Positions 22,889 to 35,600 of a stretch of DNA of 64,000 nucleotides are shown piece after piece. The stretch spans positions 4,486,441-4,550,440 of the forward strand of contig CM039139.1 of assembly GCA_022036555.1 (NCBI GenBank). The letters run 5' to 3'. The translations under genes and the position numbers were made by a program. Every line of letters begins with the position of its first letter. Position 1 is the first letter of the stretch. Under the pieces are notes generated by a model. It was not told where the DNA came from and did no database searches. It saw only the letters and a program-made list of their open reading frames with translations. Source of the DNA: Microstegium vimineum (lineage: Eukaryota > Streptophyta > Magnoliopsida > Poales > Poaceae).

Positions 22889-25800
22889 ATGGGCTCACGA
22901 TCAAAAAACGAAGATGACAAGGCTCTTGTCTTGTGCCAGGAAAGAAAACGATTTGTTAGAGAAGCTCTTGACGGAAGATGTGCTTTTGCAGCTGCTCATT
23001 TCGCTTATATTCAGTCACTCAGGCACACAGGATTTGCTCTGAGAAAATTTGTAGAGCCTGAAGTACCAACAGATTCCTCACTTTTCACATCAACATCTGC
23101 CACTCCAGAGCCTCCTACCATCATGCAGAAATCTACGAACCTATCTCCATCCCTTTCACATCATGCTAGTGACACTTTCTCTCCAGTTCCCTCACCATTA
23201 TCTTCAGGACGTTTCCATATCAACCATATGAAAGCTGGGGGTAATTCAGTGACAACTGTTAAGGAGAAGGTGCTTGAACCTGTAACTGCAGCTCTGCAAA
23301 CATCATCCCCTGTGCGTGGACCAGCTATCCATGACCTGGATGATAATTCAACGTTTGAAGCTCCTCCTGGAACACCACCATGGGACTACTTTGGCCTTTT
23401 CCAACCCGTTGAGAGTCAGATCTCATTCCATGATGACAAGGAACTTGGTCATGACTTTGAGAATGATGATGATATCAGGCGTCTTCGGGAGAAAGAGGGA
23501 ATCCCAGAGCTTGAAGAGGAACTGGAGAAGTCTCCTTATCCTGATTATCTAAAGCGGCACCTAGGAGAGGAGAAACCTTCAGATCTCAAAAATGTTGAGA
23601 AATCTCATATGAATGGTGGAGAGGATGATCTTGCATTGTCAGACGATGATTTTGACAATCCAACATCTGAATCTTTAGTGCGGATGTTCAAGAATCGCAA
23701 TGATACGCCTGTTGCACATATTGCAACAGGTCAGTCACCCGCACCGCTTCCTACAGATGACTTAGCTTCAGAGACGATTGATTCTCATGCTGAAAGACCA
23801 AAAGATGACACAGCAGTTGATCCTCAGACTCAAAGACCAAAAGATGACATGGCAGTCGATGCTCAGACTGAAAAAATAAAAGATCACGCAAGAGTTGATT
23901 CTCATACTGAAAAAAGGGGTACCGGACATTAGCATGTATGAAAGTGACGAAACTCCTGTTGCAAGTCCTCTGAAAGAAATTTCATCTTCAACTTCTGCGT
24001 TTCCAGTGAATGGGAAATTCAAGGAACCTTTACGTGACGTAAGGAATGTGGCAAGGGACTTAAACTCATGCATGAAGGAGATTGAGATATTATTTATCAA
24101 GGCATCTGATTCTGGGAAAGAAGTCCCAAGGATGCTTGAAGCAGACAAAGTCAATTTCCGCCCTTTACTACCAGAAGAAAAAGGTTATATTTTAGTAGAT
24201 TTACATTACTGTTCCATAACTCACACATTGGAGTTTTGTTTCAAAAAGAAAGATGGAAAGTAGAAAGGTTTTGGGCTGCGTACACATCATGATATGAAAT
24301 TTCCCTGTTTATTTGTTAGCATTATTGTAGCTTCAGCGCGGCCATTATTTTTTGTCACTCCATCTATAGATCTATTCTATTGGACTTACCATCGGTGTGA
24401 TCTTTGTACTTTGGTGCAGCGCCGGGATCAACAGCATCGGGTTTTTTTGCAACATTATTTGCTTGTTGCAGAGAGGAAGTCCCTGTTCCTCAACGTAAGT
24501 TACATTTTGTTCCTTTTCCCTTAGACAACATAAAGTTCCTATATATGATTGTAAATGGTTGTAGCACAATGTATTGTTAGTCTGACCCTATGCAATTTTT
24601 GTAAGTTCCACTTATTTTTTGGTACTTATGGAGAATATAACTTTGATCATTGATTATTATAATATGTTAGTTGTGTAGTAGTATCATTAGTCTGACACTA
24701 TGCAATTTTTGTTTAGTTCCACTTATTTTTTGTTACCTATGGAGAATATAACTTTGGTCATTGATTGTAATATATGTTGGTGGCGTTTTGGAAATGACAA
24801 TAGCTCATTGCCGTGTGGTCTCTTTTTGTACTGCAGTATAATATGGTTGAAGTTGAACTAGCTAAGTAGCTAATGCAAAGTTATATTCTCCGTGGGTAGT
24901 GTACTAGTGTGTTAGCTTATACCTTACGCCGTGAGTAGTCGACGTGCTTGGTAGTGATTGCTGCAGCTGCAGCTGTCGTGTTACTGTAGTAGACTTGGGG
25001 CATCTGCAGCCCAGTCAGGCTTAGTAGTGCTTTTATTATCGTCCACCATGACTTAGAAATGTCTCATGCTGTGATGCAGCTCCTCCTCAGGCTGAAGTGA
25101 AGTACCTTACCTGGCATAGATCAATGTCTTCACTTTCTTCATCATCTAGAAATCCTCTTGGGACAACATCAAAGGAAGACACTGATGGTCTCACTGGAAA
25201 TATCTTTGGTGGTGTATACATGAATTCTGGTAGTCATGCCTCCACACTAGACAGGTTGTATGCATGGGAGAGAAAGCTTTATGACGAAGTCAAGGTAAAA
25301 TTCTCTTTTTTTCTGTTACCTGTTTTATGACTTCTATCCTGTGTGTGATATATAGCAGGATTGGCTTGCTTCATTTATGAAGTTATTCAACTCTGAAGAA
25401 TATTAGCTTATCTTGTGAAGGATTTTTTTTCTGCTCTGATATCAATTCTTGTAAAAATTCCATATCGAAGATGACTAGAAGATGAAACAAATATATCATA
25501 CTAAAACCCAAAATGTATTTGTACTGAGGTTCTGCCACACTATGATATTGTTGCAGTAGAGGTCTTCGGTTGTGCTGTAACTTCACATGGCTATATAGAG
25601 GGTATTACCCATTTATCATATAGCGAAATGCTTAAACTTAACTTAATTTTATCTAGTTACAATAATATAATTGATGTACCCTTTGGAACCATATACCTTT
25701 TGCCATTCCTATATGTATTAATAGTGAAATGCTTAAACTTAACAAACATGTTAATTTCACAGTTTTTTCCTCCATTCCTATTCCTTCAGGCAAGCAGTAC

Positions 25801-27432
25801 AGTTTGCAGGCAATATGATGAGAAATGTAGGCAGCTAAGACACCAGGAATCAAGAGGAGAAAGCCAAATGAGTATCGACAAAACCCGTGCTGTTGTGAAG
25901 GATTTGCACTCCAGAATTTTAGTGGCCATTCAGAGAATCGACATGATTTCAAAGAACATAGAGGATCTAAGGGACAAAGAGCTTCAACCACAGCTAGAGG
26001 AATTAATTGGAAGGTATATTTATCCCTTCAGTTCAATCCAACTGGCATTTTAATGTAGCCCTGAATATGTTTTTGGCCCAGGCAGGATTGTGGCTTGTTT
26101 TGAATTGATTAAGGCACTTAGGCTAACATGGGACCATCAAATAAATGGGAAGTCTCACTAGGTAGCCTGAATGACACTGTGCCCAGCTCTGGCCTGGTCC
26201 TGGTGTTTTCCAGGTCTCACCATAATAAATTATATAAGTAACTAAGGCCTGGACCTGGATGAACTTTGCCAGTCTCTGGCCAGGTCCTGATGTCATTTAG
26301 TTCTATCTTCACTAGTTATGGAATTACATGGTTGATTTTAATTACTTACTGTTTATGATGCAGCAATGCCAAAATTTCTTTTAGCTTATGACTCTGTCGT
26401 AGGATGTAGCGGCCTCTTGCTTGTGTCCGGTCTGCCTGGCATCGTTATGGTGATGCTATGCAACCGTGCTCGACAACGATGACTCATGGCAGTATTGTGC
26501 TTTGCCGCGTCGCGTGGGTGGGTTAGCCTTTTGTGTGTCTTGTGGTAGGCACTAGGCATCACATTTGGTTACCCTTTCTTGTACATGTAACTTCTTTTTT
26601 GTCTTAATTGAAAGGTAGAGCTCCTGCCATTTGTAAAAAAAAAACTCTGTCGTAGGATGTAACAGAACTCTGGTTATTTGCTGTGCACTTTGGCAATGCA
26701 CTTTTCATAATCTTTTTTGTGATATCTGTATTGAACAAATACAATATTTGATGTATTTGTAGTTTGACTCGCATGTGGACAACAATGCTTGAGTGTCACC
26801 GGCATCAACATGATATCATTAAACTAGTATCCAACACTAGCAATATGAAGGCTTCAAATCGGTCAGAATCACAGTTCCAAGCAACTCTACTCCTTCAGGT
26901 TGAGCTGAACACATTATGTTCAAACTTTCAGAAATGGATAGCATCCCACAGAGCATATTTGCAAAGCCTAAATTCATGGCTACTCAAGTGTGTGAAGTCA
27001 CTGCAAAGGAAGAGGAGGGGTTCCAGGAAAAAGAAGAAGGGCGAAGCTGACCCAATAACAAAGTATGCTGTTGCGCCCATATTTAAAACCTGTGAGAGCT
27101 GGATAAATTTGTTGGATGATTTGCCAACGGTTTTGGAGGATGCTATTAAAGACCTTGCTGCTGATATAAACCGTTATGTGCCACATCAGGAGAAGCAGCG
27201 CGGTGGTTCAAAGCGAACCTTATCGTTGTCCCGTAATGGAAGATCAAACGGGGAGATGGGGGAAGTACACAGGAGTGACCCCCCTATGGATTTACAATCA
27301 AGTTTGGAGATATTTCTTGGGAAGCTTGAAATGTTCTCTGTTGTTTCATTGCAGAAATACATGGATCTCAAAGATGATATTAATGAGGCGAAGGAGAGGT
27401 ATGAGAAGGCACAGGCAGACCAGCGGATTTAA
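22889..27432 (+). CDS. DUF630/DUF632 protein (APSR1/NRG2-type), five coding exons
   Basis: Members of this plant family (Arabidopsis APSR1, NRG2, rice ROLLED-like proteins) act in nutrient signalling, root growth or leaf form. The role of this member is unknown. Exons: 22889-24183, 24420-24494, 25080-25294, 25790-26013, 26763-27432, all GT-AG and joining in phase. The DUF630 domain is residues 1-60 (CQERKRFVREALDGR, AYIQSLRHTGFALRKF). Then come a Pro/Ser-rich segment, PPGTPPWDYFGLF, an acidic linker with degenerate ERPKDDTAVD repeats, and DUF632 from about residue 370 to the end (STLDRLYAWERKLYDEVK; MWTTMLECHRHQ). The N-terminus is MGSRSK, not the usual MGC, so acylation is doubtful. One surplus base in A6G4 at 23910-23919 breaks exon 1. 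Without it the exons sum to 825 codons plus stop, which argues for an assembly indel or a very recent mutation. Confidence 0.85.
23783..23914 (+). repeat. Degenerate 45-bp coding repeats in the DUF630/DUF632 gene
   Basis: Three to four copies of a roughly 15-residue unit like HAERPKDDTAVD-PQTQ follow one another just before the frame break at 23910-23919. Repeat slippage may make this area variable. Confidence 0.7.
24578..24797 (+). repeat. 110-bp tandem duplication in intron 2
   Basis: TAGTCTGACNCTATGCAATT occurs at 24578 and again at 24688. The units share most of their length, including GGAGAATATAACTTTG. Confidence 0.85.
26391..26661 (+). mobile_element. 5'-truncated LINE-type (or SINE) insertion with 18-bp target duplication
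   Basis: An insertion of about 235 bp (26409-26643) ends in an A-run and is flanked by the perfect 18-bp direct repeat actctgtcgtaggatgta (26391-26408 and 26644-26661). The phrase GGTAGAGCTCCTGCC just before the A-run resembles grass L1-type LINE 3' ends. It is in intron 4 of the DUF630/DUF632 gene, same strand. Confidence 0.85.
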
Positions 27433-29624
27433 TTTCTGGCACAGAACATAACTAGTCATGTAGAGATGCCGTCTAGTCTAGGTGTATGTTTGTTGAAATA
27501 ATAAGCATAAATTACTTTTACCATTTTTTAAGTTGCAAGATAAGCCTAGGAACAAAATTATAGAGTGTAGAGTACATGCTAAAATATGCCGCTCAACTGC
27601 GGTTGTATAGTGAGGTGGTGATAATTGAAGTCGAAGTTGCGGGGATAATGTACATTCATCCTGGGGCTATATCAATACATGAGTTTTTTTCCCTTCATTC
27701 TTCTTATCTATGCAGAACTTACAACGATAGTATTTGTGTACAAGGCGATGGATTCTCGTATCTTGACCAATTTAGGTTTACGTCTTGTTTGGTTGCACTC
27801 TTATCCATTTTAATTTATGTGTGTTGGAGTTAACCCACGTGAATTGAGTTAGATACGAGTGCATCAAACACACCCTATTTGTTTAGCTTATCAGTCGACT
27901 TGTCAGCCACCGAAACAGTGTTTTTCTCTCATAACAAAATAACTAAAACAATATTAGCCGGCTTATCAGACACCGAAACAATAAAGTGAATTATAACGAG
28001 TCTTCGACTGCTGTAATTATAACTATATAAATAGGGAGTGGTGAGTCGTCAACATAAAGCAGCATCAACACATGCACTGAAACCTTTCAAAAAAAAAAAA
28101 CATGCCCTGTAATAAGTAGACACGCGTGGCCTATTCGATTTGTGGAAGTTGTAGATTTGAAGAGTGGAGTGCTGGCTCACAGGGTGCTGCTTAAAGTGCT
28201 GCTGCTGCTATGTGCTATGGATGCTTTTGGATTTGATGAAGCTGGTCTGAAGCTAACCGCAAAGGTGTCTTAATTCTTCCGAAAAGGTGGATTGTGTTCT
28301 TGATCCTTCTGTATCTATGTATCAGCTCCTATAATAATATTTTTTAGAAGATCATAATAATAAGTTTTTTTTATCAACAAATCATCATCATATAATAAGT
28401 AGCAACAACAACCAGCTGCTGGGCTTGGTACGATCTCCGATTTCCAGAGATGATTTTCGAGTTTTTTTTTCTTCTAGTTTTCAGACATAAACGGTAGCGG
28501 TAATAAAAAAATGAAAATGATAACGACAAAAATAAACGAAAATAAAAGTGAAAACGATTTTGTCCTCTTTCGACCGATTTCAAAGTTCAAAGACCTTGAA
28601 TTCTAATTATTTATAAACTATACAATGTATATTTTAGATGCAATGGATAAGAGACTCTAATATTTTATAGTTTTTATCATTATACTTTATTAAGTCAACT
28701 TAAAATTTGAGCATTTATTTGTATCATTGTCAAGAATTGTCATGCTCTTGCTGATTTTATCATTGTTTAAGACTATAATTGGTGTGAAATGTGTAATTTA
28801 GCTCGTGGTCTTGTTAATTGTGGTTTTATTTATTATTTTCATGTGAGATAGGTCAACTTATATGGCTCTTCTCATGCGTTTGATGTGTTTATCGTTTTTA
28901 GGATATCGTTCTCATCAATTTCGACAGTTATCTCGTGTTTATCAATTTCGACCGGTATCTCGTGTTTTTCGATCGACTATATTATTTTCGAATTTACCGT
29001 CGGTGTCATATTCGTTTCTGATAATATCTTATCGATTTCGTTTTCAAGAAAAAAAATGTGAAAATGAAAGTAATTTCTACTCTCCAATCCTATAAAAAAA
29101 ACATCTGATCAGAATGAAGATATTTCCTTTCGTTAGTTGTAGTCTTTTTTTTTGTTCAACTAGGCTCTCATGGACTTGTATTAGCAACTGTAATCTCAGC
29201 AAGATCGGGAGATACCAAACTGTTTATAAACTCCGGAAGAGGATCATTCCACACGGAGTTCCTCTTCCACACAGAGGATTGACCCGGGTCCCAACTTAAC
29301 GCTAACTTGAAAATCTCATGCGCACAGTTAAAAGAACACGGAATATTTAAAATCTTATTACAAATGAAATGATCTGCAATTATCTGGCATCTGGGTTATA
29401 AGATGCGAGCAATTCTTCCCTTTTGCCCCATTACACTTTCTAGTGGGCCTTGAAGCCCAACACGGATGGCGGACCCAAACAAAATCGCCGATTAGTCCCC
29501 TTCGCTCCGACGAAGTCCAGATACACCCTTCCCATTTCTCGCAGCGGCCACGGCCCACGGCCACGCCGTAGATCTCCTCCTCGTCCCAGGGCTCCGGCGG
29601 TCTCGCCGGCGGTGAGCTGAAGTG
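27433..29624. other. Intergenic between the DUF630/DUF632 and ERGIC3 genes
   Basis: The first 150 bases are likely 3' UTR. At 27880-28000 there are two copies of the phrase CTTATCAGnCn...CACCGAAACA, a common grass MITE-like motif. The rest is AT-rich without a gene. The last 150 bases, GC-rich, are the ERGIC3 promoter and 5' UTR. Confidence 0.55.
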
Positions 29625-32600
29625 ATGGAGCTCTGGAGCAAACTGCGGAACCTGGATGCCTACCCGAAAGTGAACGAGGACTTCTACAGCCGCACCCTCT
29701 CCGGCGGCCTCATCACCATCCTCTCCTCCCTCGCCATCCTCCTCCTCTTCTTCTCCGAGATCCGTATGTATCATCCCCTCTTCATCTCGGATTTCCCCCT
29801 CGATTTCGCTTGCCTAGCTGCGGAAGAGCTTGATCTCGCCGTACCATCTGGTGCGGAACGAGAGTAGATTGTGGTGGAATGAGTTGTGCGCCTTTTCATA
29901 CTATATTGTTGTGAATTGGAAGTAATAGTTTGTTAAAATTTGCGGCCCGGTTAACATGCACCGGAATTCGGGTGCGGCAGTTAAATCAAAGCCGCTTGGT
30001 ATGGTATAGTATAGGAGGTGTAAAATTGCAGTACATGTATTCATTTGCTGCAGCGTGTGTTATCTCGTGACGGTTTGTTGATGTTGTATCCTACTAGTTT
30101 GTGTTATCAGAAGACTGGATAGGAATTGGTTTTGTACCTTCTTTTTTTTTGGTGACTTTGGTGACCATTTGCAATGAGTTAGTGTTTGTGTTTGATGCTA
30201 AGTTTCTTGAATTGCTCCATCTAGTTTTTGAATTGCTCCATCATTTGGGTGTTTGTGTTTGATGCTAAGTTTCTGTTCTCTTTGTTTTTGCAAGTATGGT
30301 TTGCTATATGGTGCTATGTGTGATAACCTTTACCCATACTATAGGCAATAACTGATAGTACTTGCTACTTTTTTCTTGTTGAAATCACGAAGAACAATTT
30401 AACTTGTTAGATGCTGCAATTACCATATCTCACAATTTAGCTTTCTCCATGCCTCTTTATCTAGATAATAATAGTTCATTATCTGTATGTTAACTTAATA
30501 TTCTGATAACTTTCCTGTAGGGCTTTATCTATATTCTGCTACGGAAAGTAAGCTCACTGTTGATACCTCGAGAGGGGAAAGACTACATATCAATGTTAGT
30601 CCCAATGCTATTCCCCATTGCAAACCTTCTAAATTATTTGTATATTCTAGTAGCTCTTACCATATTTAGATAGCAGGCTATCAAAACTTATGTTTTTTTT
30701 CCATCTTTCATCCACTTCAACTTAGTCTATGGTCTATTAATTCTGTAAAATTTGGATTTTTTTGCTTAAAGATCTGCATGTTATGTTCTTGGCGCATTAA
30801 AACTTGGCAGGTAGTGAACAAGCTATTTTGTAGTGTTTGTACAGTCAAATATAAAACAACAATTAGCAAGAAGCTAGTTGAAAACATTCAGAAATTACTA
30901 ATTTGGTGAGGCCCTGGTCCAAAATATGTCATTTTTTCTGTATGTGAAGATGCTGCTTTTCTTTTGTGTTGTTAATTAATGTAAATAATCGCTTTTGCAG
31001 TTTGATGTTACGTTCCCGGCCCTTCCTTGTTCTCTAGTTGCTGTTGATACGATGGATGTCAGTGGAGAGCAACATTATGATATAGTATGTGCAAAGATTT
31101 CCGCCACTTTCCTGTTTTGCGCTTTGTTTTACGTCTTAAGTTGTTTCCCAAGCTCTACTGCATAAACGGTTTCCTGATGGGCTAAGCATCCATTTTGCAG
31201 AGGCATGACATAATAAAGAAAAGAATTGATCATCTTGGTAATGTAATTGAATCAAGAAAAGAGGGAATTGGTGCCCCTAAGGTATATTGTTCCACTTTTA
31301 ACTTGAACAGGCATATGAGTGAAGTTGTCCTGGATTTGTCATGATGTTTACCGAATTGGACTTGCTTTTAGCAAATGCCATGTTTTTTTGTTCTTAATCT
31401 GGAATATAGCCTTTTGGGCGTATTTTATTGGTCACATTTTAGACTATCAGGGTCTGTTCATGCTGAACTTATGCACAGCGCATAGAGCTTACAGCTTCAC
31501 AAAAATTTCAGTGGAGCCATTAGAAGATGATACCTACTGTTTGCATGCATGAACAGAGTGCCTGAACCGTAATTCTGGCACACAAAAATAATATGGCGCC
31601 ATCCTTATCTCGAGTTCTGGACCATTGACTGTGATTGCCTAACGGAAGTTGGCTTCACAGTGCTATAGTGAAATTTTTCTACTGCGCAAAGGTTAAATCT
31701 CCAACCAACCACTAGAATGCACACCTGATTTTGTTGGAAAGCCGCCTCAGATGGATTCCACAGATTTGCTAAGGTTTCATGATAGCTTTCTTTATTGGAA
31801 TGCAATTTCTGATGGGAATCAGAGCTTTCCTTATGTTCAGTACCTGCAATGGTTTTACAGCAAGTCTATTCTTCATGGTTCCCATTTTATGGGAAACCGG
31901 TGATGACATTTAGCTCTGGAACTTTCATAGGCATATCAGACTCTTCAAACATGCCTGCATTAGTTTGTGTGTTCGTTTATAGAATATGTACTAGCTTATA
32001 TTTGGAACTTATAGAAGATGGAACATTCACCTGATAATAATTTAAGCCATGCTGTATATAAAGCTGAAAAATTATGCTGCAATAGTGTAGACTATTGAGT
32101 AGATAGTTTATTCTGCACCCCAAAAAACATTGAGCTGCCCGTTTGAAGTTTTTACTCGACGGCTCAATCATCAGTTGCCGTTAGTCTCTATTTCTGATTC
32201 AGCAACCAAAATGAATGGTCCAGATAAGGAGGGCGCCAGCCTCCATGGGCGCAATATCCGCTTTGTTCTGGCACACAACACAGCACAACAGACTGCCTAA
32301 GGGCTGCGCCTCACCAAGGCCCTGGATCAAAGTTGATGCTCCATGGGCGGCTTGTAGTGACAGTCTGACAGAAGTAGAAGTGTAGAACATGGGCAGCTAG
32401 CACTGAAACGGCTGCATAGGCCAGAGTTTCCCTGGTTTGACCCTGCATCGGTTGATCATATCGTGGTCTCAGAAATGGGGCCAGACTGATTTTTTTTTTC
32501 AATTGTAAAAAAGTCAGAACATATCACTTTAGCTGGTTTATCTCAGATACTACTTAATGATTTGATCTGGAAAATCATATTAGCTTTTATTTTTTATTTT

Positions 32601-35600
32601 TTTTAGATACCATTGAGCGGTATGGGTTAAGTGAGGGGGTCCCTTTTTTTGCTGAAAAATTGAAAGAAAACCCTGTTTCTAGGATGAACATGCCAACTTG
32701 CTGCCATCAACAACTTCCCTGTTAGCCCAGGGTACACCATGCTCCAGCCTGTGCCCCCCTCTCCTGGTTATGAGTCATTCAATCATCGGTGGTCCCAATA
32801 TGCACTGAAATGAAACGAAGATAAAGTTACTGTGCTCAGATTTCTGTTCCCTCTTTGTAGAAGCATCCATGGATTTTTTATTTGTGCAGAATACTTTCTT
32901 TTACCAGTACCTTTTGATTACCTGTTGGATTGGGACACCAACACACACCAAACTCAAACTCAAAGAGAACCAACTTTGGAAGGTAGGATTGGGGCATTGA
33001 CACGAACCAAACAAAGCCAAAACTCAAAGAAGCCACACACGGCACCGCCTCCAAACAACTGTCAGCCTGTCACCATATTGTACCACCGCCCCCTGGACGA
33101 CAAAGACGTCAAGACGAAATGCTGTCATCACAGCTCACGCTGTCGTTGTTGACAAAGTCCCACACCGCAGAGCTAGTCGCTGCAGGCCGCTGCAAGCCGT
33201 CCCGCAATCGAATCCGCTTGCACGGCCTCTCAAGACATTGTCCCACACCGGACTAGCCACTGCCAAGCAGGGCTAGCTGTAGTCCACTGCAAGATGCCAA
33301 CCCAATCGTGAGTGGCTGCCTTTGGCGCTCTTCTAGTCAACCCCGACCACCAAGATCCATGCGCACAGCCTTCCATTTCCAGCATCCAAGCTGCCTCACC
33401 GAAGGTAGAAGTGCCACACGCCAACTGCAACAGCCATGAAAGTGCCTCCTTGCGCTGGAACGATCGCTGTTGAGCAGGACTGCCCGCCGCCACATGGTCC
33501 TGCTAGACCGTCACTCTTCACTGGCAAACAGATGTGAAGCCTCCATTCGCTGCATGCCTGCGTCAACACACTCATCCTGGCTGCCTTCCACCACCATGGA
33601 CACCGGTACCTCGAATCCTCAGCTAGGTCTCCACCTTCCTTGCCGCGGCACTGTCCGCCGCCATAGAATGACAGGGCACAACCTTCCAAAGCGACGCTTC
33701 CAGGGAGGGGCACAAAGCCACCAACGCCGCCGTCGTCTAACCAGAAGGTCAAGGTTATACACCCATGACGAAACACGTCGCGGAAGCCGGAAGGGGAGAG
33801 GGCCTTTCGATAGACGCTTCTAAGGAAGTAAACAGCGCCTGAAGGCGTTGCCGTCATCGACCCAAAAAATGGGCAAAGCTTTCGCCATGGCTCCTCATCC
33901 CTATGCACGGCAGTGGTCGGCCCATGCTTGCTGCGGCAGCCCTGTGAGGTTGGTGTGCCTGCTCGACCGACGCTCGCCTTGCCACCATGGCACCATGGCG
34001 TCACAGACAAGAAAAATGAGTACGACGTCACCGTCCACGGCGGGCGCCGACGTTGCACAACCAGCGCAGCCGGCTACGCCACCACGCCACCATTAGGCCG
34101 TCACCTTGGCCCCCCTGCACTGCCGCCTCCACGCCCTCGGCGCCATCACAGCCGAGCCAACACCACACCCGCACGCCGGTGGCCCGGTGTCTCCGACGGC
34201 AACCACATTGCACCACGGCCGTCAAGATCGGCCCCCATCTCCTCCAATCGTCCGGCCTTGCTCTGCTCAGCTGGGAGGCCACCAGTTCCACACAAGGAGG
34301 CACCAGATCTGGCCCCAAGGTACTCTGCCACAGCTGTACCTCGCTGTTGCCGCTAAACAACAGGCCGCCTCCGACCTGCGCCATAGAGAGCGGGGGAGAG
34401 GGAAAAAGCCCGGCCGCTGCCTTCCTCGCTGCGGCGCGGGCATCCCGGCAACCTGCTTGGGTGGTGGCGAGGCCGGAGGAAGCGCGAAGGTGGGCTGACG
34501 GCGCGGGGCTGAGCGCCGCCCATGTCGCCCCGAGGAGGACAACTATGAGGCCTTTTTCTAAACATTCTTTTTTTTCTTTAACACATAAGAGAGTTGTGTA
34601 TGAAGAAGAAAAAGGGTAAATAAACCCATACAACTCACACTCACCTCACACACTTGCACTCCCTGGAAACACAGATTGTTTCTTACACAAAAACTCGATC
34701 TCGACTAGTAGAGGTACCTAGAGATACCTTGTTAGTTTTTGTTATTTTCTTTTACCTTCTGACAAAAAATTAGTTATGTCCCGTTGATTGTCTTTTTTAT
34801 ATATATAAAAAATAGAGCTAACAATAAAGCAAAAACATTAAACTATTATATTTAATGAGAAACTGTTGATCTGACTTGTGGACTGACCTGCTTAAACTGT
34901 GGTCATAATTCCATGTTGGAGACCACTGTAAAGATGACAGGGACCAATTTGTATAATAGCGATTTCATGCTTGGTGGTGGCATTAAGAGGCAGCCATCTA
35001 CCTTCACTGATTTTCACATGTGGAATAACAACATATTTCTATTGCAAGAAGATGTTCTTTCTCGAACTAACTCCGTCCCATCCTGGTTTCTCTTCTATAG
35101 ATTGAAAGACCATTACAGAAGCATGGTGGTAGGCTTGACCACAACGAGGTTTACTGTGGATCTTGTTATGGTTCTGAGGAGGTATACATTTCTGACATTG
35201 TTACATTGATCATATTTGTCCCATGGTTTCTGTGTTACTCCAGTCAATAAACAGTTAAACACCACTGGATTTCTCCTTAATAATTTTATTGCATTATCTA
35301 ATAAGTCCTAAAATTTGTGCCTGCAACATCTCCAGTCGGATGATCAGTGTTGCAACTCCTGTGAAGAAGTTCGTGATGCGTACCGGAAGAAAGGGTGGGC
35401 CGTCAACAACGTAGAATTAATTGATCAGGTATTGTGTGCTCTATTAAATTTGGCCAGTCTTTGAGTGTAGCACGATTACGTTCATTGAAATGGGTCTTAA
35501 CTCTTAACATAACTCGTATGTATAGCATCTATCGTGGGTTTGTGCATGATTGGTCCTCAGGTCCTTTGTTGGGTTATCTGGTACATAGGGAGCATTATTT

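Noticed and set aside
33230..34633. Several 100-220-codon frames in ERGIC3 intron 4
   Set aside because: They overlap on both strands, have no domains and lie inside an intron block that looks repetitive.
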